Assembly: GCA_021805275.1 (NCBI GenBank)
Contig: JAJZFQ010000057.1
Location: forward strand, 1-9,479
Length of the DNA: 9,479 nucleotides
Reading direction: 5' to 3'
Source: Pseudomonadota bacterium
GTDB taxonomy: Bacteria > Pseudomonadota > Gammaproteobacteria > Steroidobacterales > Steroidobacteraceae
The translations under genes were made by a program, and so were the position numbers. Under the pieces are notes generated by a model. It worked only from the letters and a program-made list of their open reading frames with translations, made no database searches and was not told the DNA's origin. This document shows, in pieces, positions 7,374-9,479 of this stretch (within the stretch, counting starts at the first letter, position 1; every line of letters begins with the position of its first letter).

Positions 7374-7779
7374 GCGCGGCTGCGCCGATCTCTCCGGCGA
7401 GCGTCGTCGGCAGCAGGAAGGTCGTGCGCGCCGCCGCGCTCGCAAGACGCTCGGGGCGGTAGAGCCGCTCGAGCACCCACCCGTCGAGAAGGTCCGGATG
7501 GGCCAGGGCGAACGCCTCGAAGGTCTCCGCGCCGCGCCCTGACATGCGCTCGGCGAGCCGCGACAGAAAGGCAACGGGGATCGTCGGGTGAAACTTCCCG
7601 GGAACCCCGGCCCGGGCGGTCAAGGACTGCAGCGCGCGCGAGTCATACAGCGCGGTCTCGGGAAACTCGTCACGGCGCAGCATCTCGAAGGCCATGCGCA
7701 GGTGCTCCCGGTGCGTGAATGTGGCCGGCTCGAGCTCGCCGCGCCGAAAACAGGCGAGATCCGCGGGCCGCTCAATCAT
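7207..7779 (-). CDS. Conserved protein of unknown function with FTHREHLR motif; C-terminus overruns
   Basis: 190 residues. The N-terminal 124 residues match, from memory, a widespread uncharacterised family. Shared marks are F-x-H-R-x-H-x-R at 21-28 (FTHREHLR), a FHPTIPVAF block at 63-71 (family form yHeTit..f), AHPDLLD at 93-99, and YRPERLAS...ARTTFLLP at 107-124. Family members usually end shortly after that last block. Here the frame runs on for another 66 residues of low-complexity Arg/Ala sequence; residues about 136-190 lie antisense to the lipoprotein gene and look like read-through rather than a domain. The conserved histidines could bind a metal or act in catalysis, but no activity is known to me. 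The start ATG overlaps the stop of the upstream small gene by 8 bases, so the two are coupled. The biological end may be functionally near 7400. Confidence 0.75.
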   Translation of the reverse strand: MIERPADLACFRRGELEPATFTHREHLRMAFEMLRRDEFPETALYDSRALQSLTARAGVPGKFHPTIPVAFLSRLAERMSGRGAETFEAFALAHPDLLDGWVLERLYRPERLASAAARTTFLLPTTLAGEIGAAALSGWARCVAWRHGGTARRRCGARSGRAQRPLRRPRAHSAPRRAAPSARKVSARLP

Positions 7780-8026
7780 GGTCTTCGATCTCGTGCATGC
7801 GGTGCGAGTCCTCGGCGGCGAGGTCCAGACCGTAGACCGCCTTCAGCGCCCGGATCTTGCGCAGCGTCGTGGCCGAAAACGGCGCCTTGCCCTCGAAGGC
7901 GTGCAGCACGATGCCCTCGAGCAGGTCCCCGAGGGACATCTCCAGGTCCGCGGCCAGCGCCTTGAGCACTTTCAGCAGCCGGCGCTCGAGCCGCACCCCG
8001 GTCTGCACACGAGTGATGGTTTTCAT
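7772..8026 (-). CDS. Ribbon-helix-helix-like small protein
   Basis: An 84-residue protein. Residues 5-13 (TRVQTGVRL) fit the beta ribbon, 14-28 the first helix and 31-44 (SLGDLLEGIVLHAF) the second, the arrangement of Arc/CopG-type DNA-binding proteins. A third helical part holds TLRKIRALKAVYGLDL. Such proteins bind DNA as dimers and often repress their own operon. It is first in a two-gene minus-strand unit; its TGA (7774-7772) lies within the start of the FTHREHLR gene, an 8-base overlap. There is no Shine-Dalgarno sequence before the ATG, where the upstream 15 bases hold a GGTACC palindrome instead, so the transcript may be nearly leaderless. An antitoxin-like role is possible, but the partner does not resemble any toxin family I recognise. 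Confidence 0.7.
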   Translation of the reverse strand: MKTITRVQTGVRLERRLLKVLKALAADLEMSLGDLLEGIVLHAFEGKAPFSATTLRKIRALKAVYGLDLAAEDSHRMHEIEDHD

Positions 8027-8033
8027 GCCGCAG

Positions 8034-8055
8034 ATGGTACCACGGTAATATGGTA
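8034..8055 (-). promoter_or_regulatory. Candidate operator/promoter of the minus-strand pair
   Basis: On the minus strand GTACCAT occurs twice (8055-8049 and 8040-8034), 15 bases apart, one copy within a GGTACC palindrome. It lies 8-29 bases before the start codon of the ribbon-helix-helix-like gene. Tandem short repeats at this spacing fit binding by RHH dimers, and TACCAT could also serve as a poor -10 box. No good -35 element is visible. The functional role is inferred. Confidence 0.35.
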
Positions 8056-8120
8056 CGCGTCATCCGGCCGCTGAAGTCCTGTGCTTGGCCGAGCGGGTCG
8101 GTTCGCTGGCCGGTAATATG
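8043..8120. repeat. Direct repeat CGGTAATATG, two copies
   Basis: CGGTAATATG is found at 8043-8052 and again at 8111-8120, 68 bases apart, both within the gap between the divergent minus-strand pair and the MoxR gene. It is an AT-rich island in a GC-rich background and could be a shared regulatory site; TAATAT is a partial -10 match in the + direction, without a well-spaced -35. Confidence 0.5.
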
Positions 8121-8235
8121 TCCTCTGGCATTTTTTGGCCGGGTCCGGGGTCCCCGCATCGTGGCGTCGTCCGGGAACCCCAGCGGCGCTGCAGGGTCAA
8201 TCCCGCTCTCGGGAACACTCTGGAGACCCTCCGCC

Positions 8236-9261
8236 ATGACCGGCACCGGCCCGCTCGCCCCTTCCGCCCCTGCCGCGCACCCCGCCCCTCCCGGCGGCGC
8301 CGCGCAGGCCGCGTTCGCTCGGCTGCGCACCTACCTGCGCAGCCAGATCCTCGGGCAGGAGGCGCTGGTCGAGCGGCTGCTGATCGCCCTGCTCTGCGAC
8401 GGCCATCTGCTGGTGGAGGGCCCGCCCGGGCTTGCGAAGACCCGCGCCATCAAGGCGCTGGCCCAGGCGGTGGAGGCGGACTTCCAGCGAGTCCAGTTCA
8501 CGCCGGATCTGCTGCCGGCGGATCTGACCGGTTCGGACATCTATCGGCCCGAAGAAGGCTCGTTCCGCTTCCAGCGCGGACCGTTGTTTCACAATCTGAT
8601 CCTTGCCGATGAAATCAACCGAGCGCCGGCGAAGGTGCAGGCGGCACTGCTCGAGGCCATGGCCGAGCGGCAGATCAGCGTCGGCGCGGCGAGCTATCCA
8701 CTGCCGCCGCTGTTCCTGGTGATGGCGACGCAGAACCCGATCGAACAGGAGGGCACTTACCCTCTGCCCGAGGCGCAGCTCGACCGCTTCATGCTGCACA
8801 CCTGCGTCGATTATCCCGACCGCGCCACGACGCTGAAGGTGATGGCGCTGGCGCGCGCCGAGGCGATCAGCCAGCGCGAGATTGCCCCGCCCACGCAACG
8901 GATGAGCCAGACCATGGTGTTCACCGCGCGGCGGGAGATTCTCGGTCTGACGCTCTCCGATCCGGTCGCCGAGTACATCGCCGCTCTGGTCGACGCCACG
9001 CGCCGCCCCGAACCCTACAGCGCGCAGCTGCGTCAGTGGCTGCGTTGGGGCGCAAGTCCACGCGCGGCGATCGCCATCGAACGCGGCGCACGCGCGCTCG
9101 CCTGGCTCGAGGGCCGTGATTTCGTCAGTCCCGAGGACGTGCAGACGATCGCCCCGGACGCGCTGCGCCACCGGCTGCTCGTCGACTACACGGCGCAGGC
9201 GCAGGGCGTCAGCGCCGAGAGCTGCGTCCATGAACTGCTCAGCCGGGTGCCGGCACCCTGA
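8236..9261 (+). CDS. MoxR-family AAA+ ATPase
   Basis: A 341-residue cytoplasmic ATPase of the MoxR group, chaperone-like proteins that act with VWA-domain partners. It starts at the ATG at 8236, with GGAG at 8222-8225 as ribosome binding site; the first ~22 residues are Ala/Pro-rich. Walker A is GPPGLAKT (G62-T69). Walker B is LILADEIN with D125-E126. Sensor 1 is ATQNP with N167, followed by the family signature EQEGTYPLPEAQLDRF. Sensor 2 is in GASPRA (272-277). All catalytic motifs are intact and the length is typical. The DUF58 gene starts four bases after the stop, the standard MoxR-DUF58 order seen in Bat-type operons, where VWA and transglutaminase-like genes often follow. The particular target is unknown. 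Confidence 0.95.
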   Translation: MTGTGPLAPSAPAAHPAPPGGAAQAAFARLRTYLRSQILGQEALVERLLIALLCDGHLLVEGPPGLAKTRAIKALAQAVEADFQRVQFTPDLLPADLTGSDIYRPEEGSFRFQRGPLFHNLILADEINRAPAKVQAALLEAMAERQISVGAASYPLPPLFLVMATQNPIEQEGTYPLPEAQLDRFMLHTCVDYPDRATTLKVMALARAEAISQREIAPPTQRMSQTMVFTARREILGLTLSDPVAEYIAALVDATRRPEPYSAQLRQWLRWGASPRAAIAIERGARALAWLEGRDFVSPEDVQTIAPDALRHRLLVDYTAQAQGVSAESCVHELLSRVPAP

Positions 9262-9265
9262 ACGC

Positions 9266-9479
9266 ATGAGTCTCCCGACGCTCGAGGAACTGCTCGCGCT
9301 GCGTGGCGCCGCGCACGGTCTGTCGCTGCAGCGTCAGCGGCGGACCCGCGCGGCCGTGCTCGGTGCGCACTCGAGCGCGCAGCGCGGCCGCGGCCTGGAG
9401 TTCCAGGAGGTGCGGCTGTACACCCCGGGAGACGATCCGCGCAGCATCGACTGGCGGGTCACGGCGCGACGCGGGCGGC
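9266..9479 (+). CDS. DUF58-family protein (partial, 3' end beyond window)
   Basis: The first 71 codons are present. The segment RGRGLEFQEVRLYTPGDDPR followed by SIDWRVTARRGR is the hallmark N-terminal block of DUF58 proteins, the regular partners of MoxR ATPases. The ATG lies four bases after the MoxR stop with no clear ribosome binding site of its own, so translation is probably coupled. Unlike many DUF58 proteins there is no N-terminal transmembrane pair: the signature begins near residue 42, which marks the shorter soluble type. Confidence 0.92.
   Translation, partial: MSLPTLEELLALRGAAHGLSLQRQRRTRAAVLGAHSSAQRGRGLEFQEVRLYTPGDDPRSIDWRVTARRGR

Larger units (their letters stand above)
8027..8235. 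other. Divergent intergenic region
   Basis: This 209-base gap must carry the promoters of both the minus-strand pair and the MoxR/DUF58 operon. It is locally less GC-rich, with the CGGTAATATG repeat pair, a T6 run at 8131-8136 and a small CGGGG/CCCCG inverted repeat at 8146-8156. The + strand is open in the MoxR frame from 8050, but the encoded stretch does not resemble a MoxR N-terminus. Confidence 0.6.

Noticed and set aside
7588..8074. Plus-strand open frames opposite the RHH/FTHREHLR pair
   Set aside because: They are Arg/Pro/Ser-rich without motifs, while the minus strand gives recognisable proteins.
8146..8156. CGGGG-T-CCCCG inverted repeat as a possible terminator
   Set aside because: The arms are only five bases with a one-base loop and no T tract follows; it cannot form a normal terminator hairpin.
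8050..8235. Longer start for the MoxR gene at 8050
   Set aside because: The extra 62 residues do not resemble a MoxR N-terminus, and the ATG at 8236 has a GGAG at suitable distance.
8197..9267. Minus-strand open frame opposite the MoxR gene (356 codons)
   Set aside because: The + strand encodes all MoxR motifs; the reverse translation is an Arg/Gln-rich shadow.

Overview
This is a GC-rich window with dense, tightly packed genes, several joined by ATGA stop/start overlaps. The gene types (ECF sigma/anti-sigma pair, RND pump with membrane-fusion protein, outer-membrane lipoprotein, MoxR-DUF58 pair) point to a Gram-negative bacterium. A high-GC gammaproteobacterium of the Xanthomonadales/Nevskiales kind is my best guess. 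There is no rRNA or other marker to fix the taxon, so this is inference.

Region 1 (1-2317) is a run of three + strand genes linked by two ATGA overlaps. It holds the last codons of what looks like an ECF sigma factor, then a small two-helix membrane protein in the anti-sigma position, then a 575-residue membrane protein. The large protein has a signal peptide, a ladder of five to six 17-19 residue beta repeats resembling bactofilin/polymer-forming domains, a multi-helix membrane section, a Pro/Ala linker and a C-terminal RDD domain. The likely reading is an envelope-sensing regulatory operon with its effector.

Region 2 (2444-7373) is an RND efflux operon: periplasmic adaptor, 1027-residue inner-membrane permease (ATGA overlap), and a small lipoprotein resembling the DUF2884/YggN group. 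The proton-relay residues of the permease are intact. No TolC-type outer-membrane channel gene is present in the window.

Region 3 (7207-8026) is a minus-strand pair with an 8-nt overlap: an 84-residue ribbon-helix-helix-like protein followed by a conserved protein of unknown function carrying an FTHREHLR motif. The second gene runs past its expected end and lies antisense to the last 167 bases of the lipoprotein gene. A repeated GTACCAT element sits just upstream of the pair and may be its operator.

Region 4 (8236-9479) is the start of a MoxR AAA+ ATPase / DUF58 operon, divergent from region 3 and cut by the window edge. No RNA genes, insertion sequences, CRISPR arrays or clear rho-independent terminators were seen. 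The most unusual items are the exported beta-ladder/RDD fusion protein and the RHH + FTHREHLR pair with its overrun 3' end.
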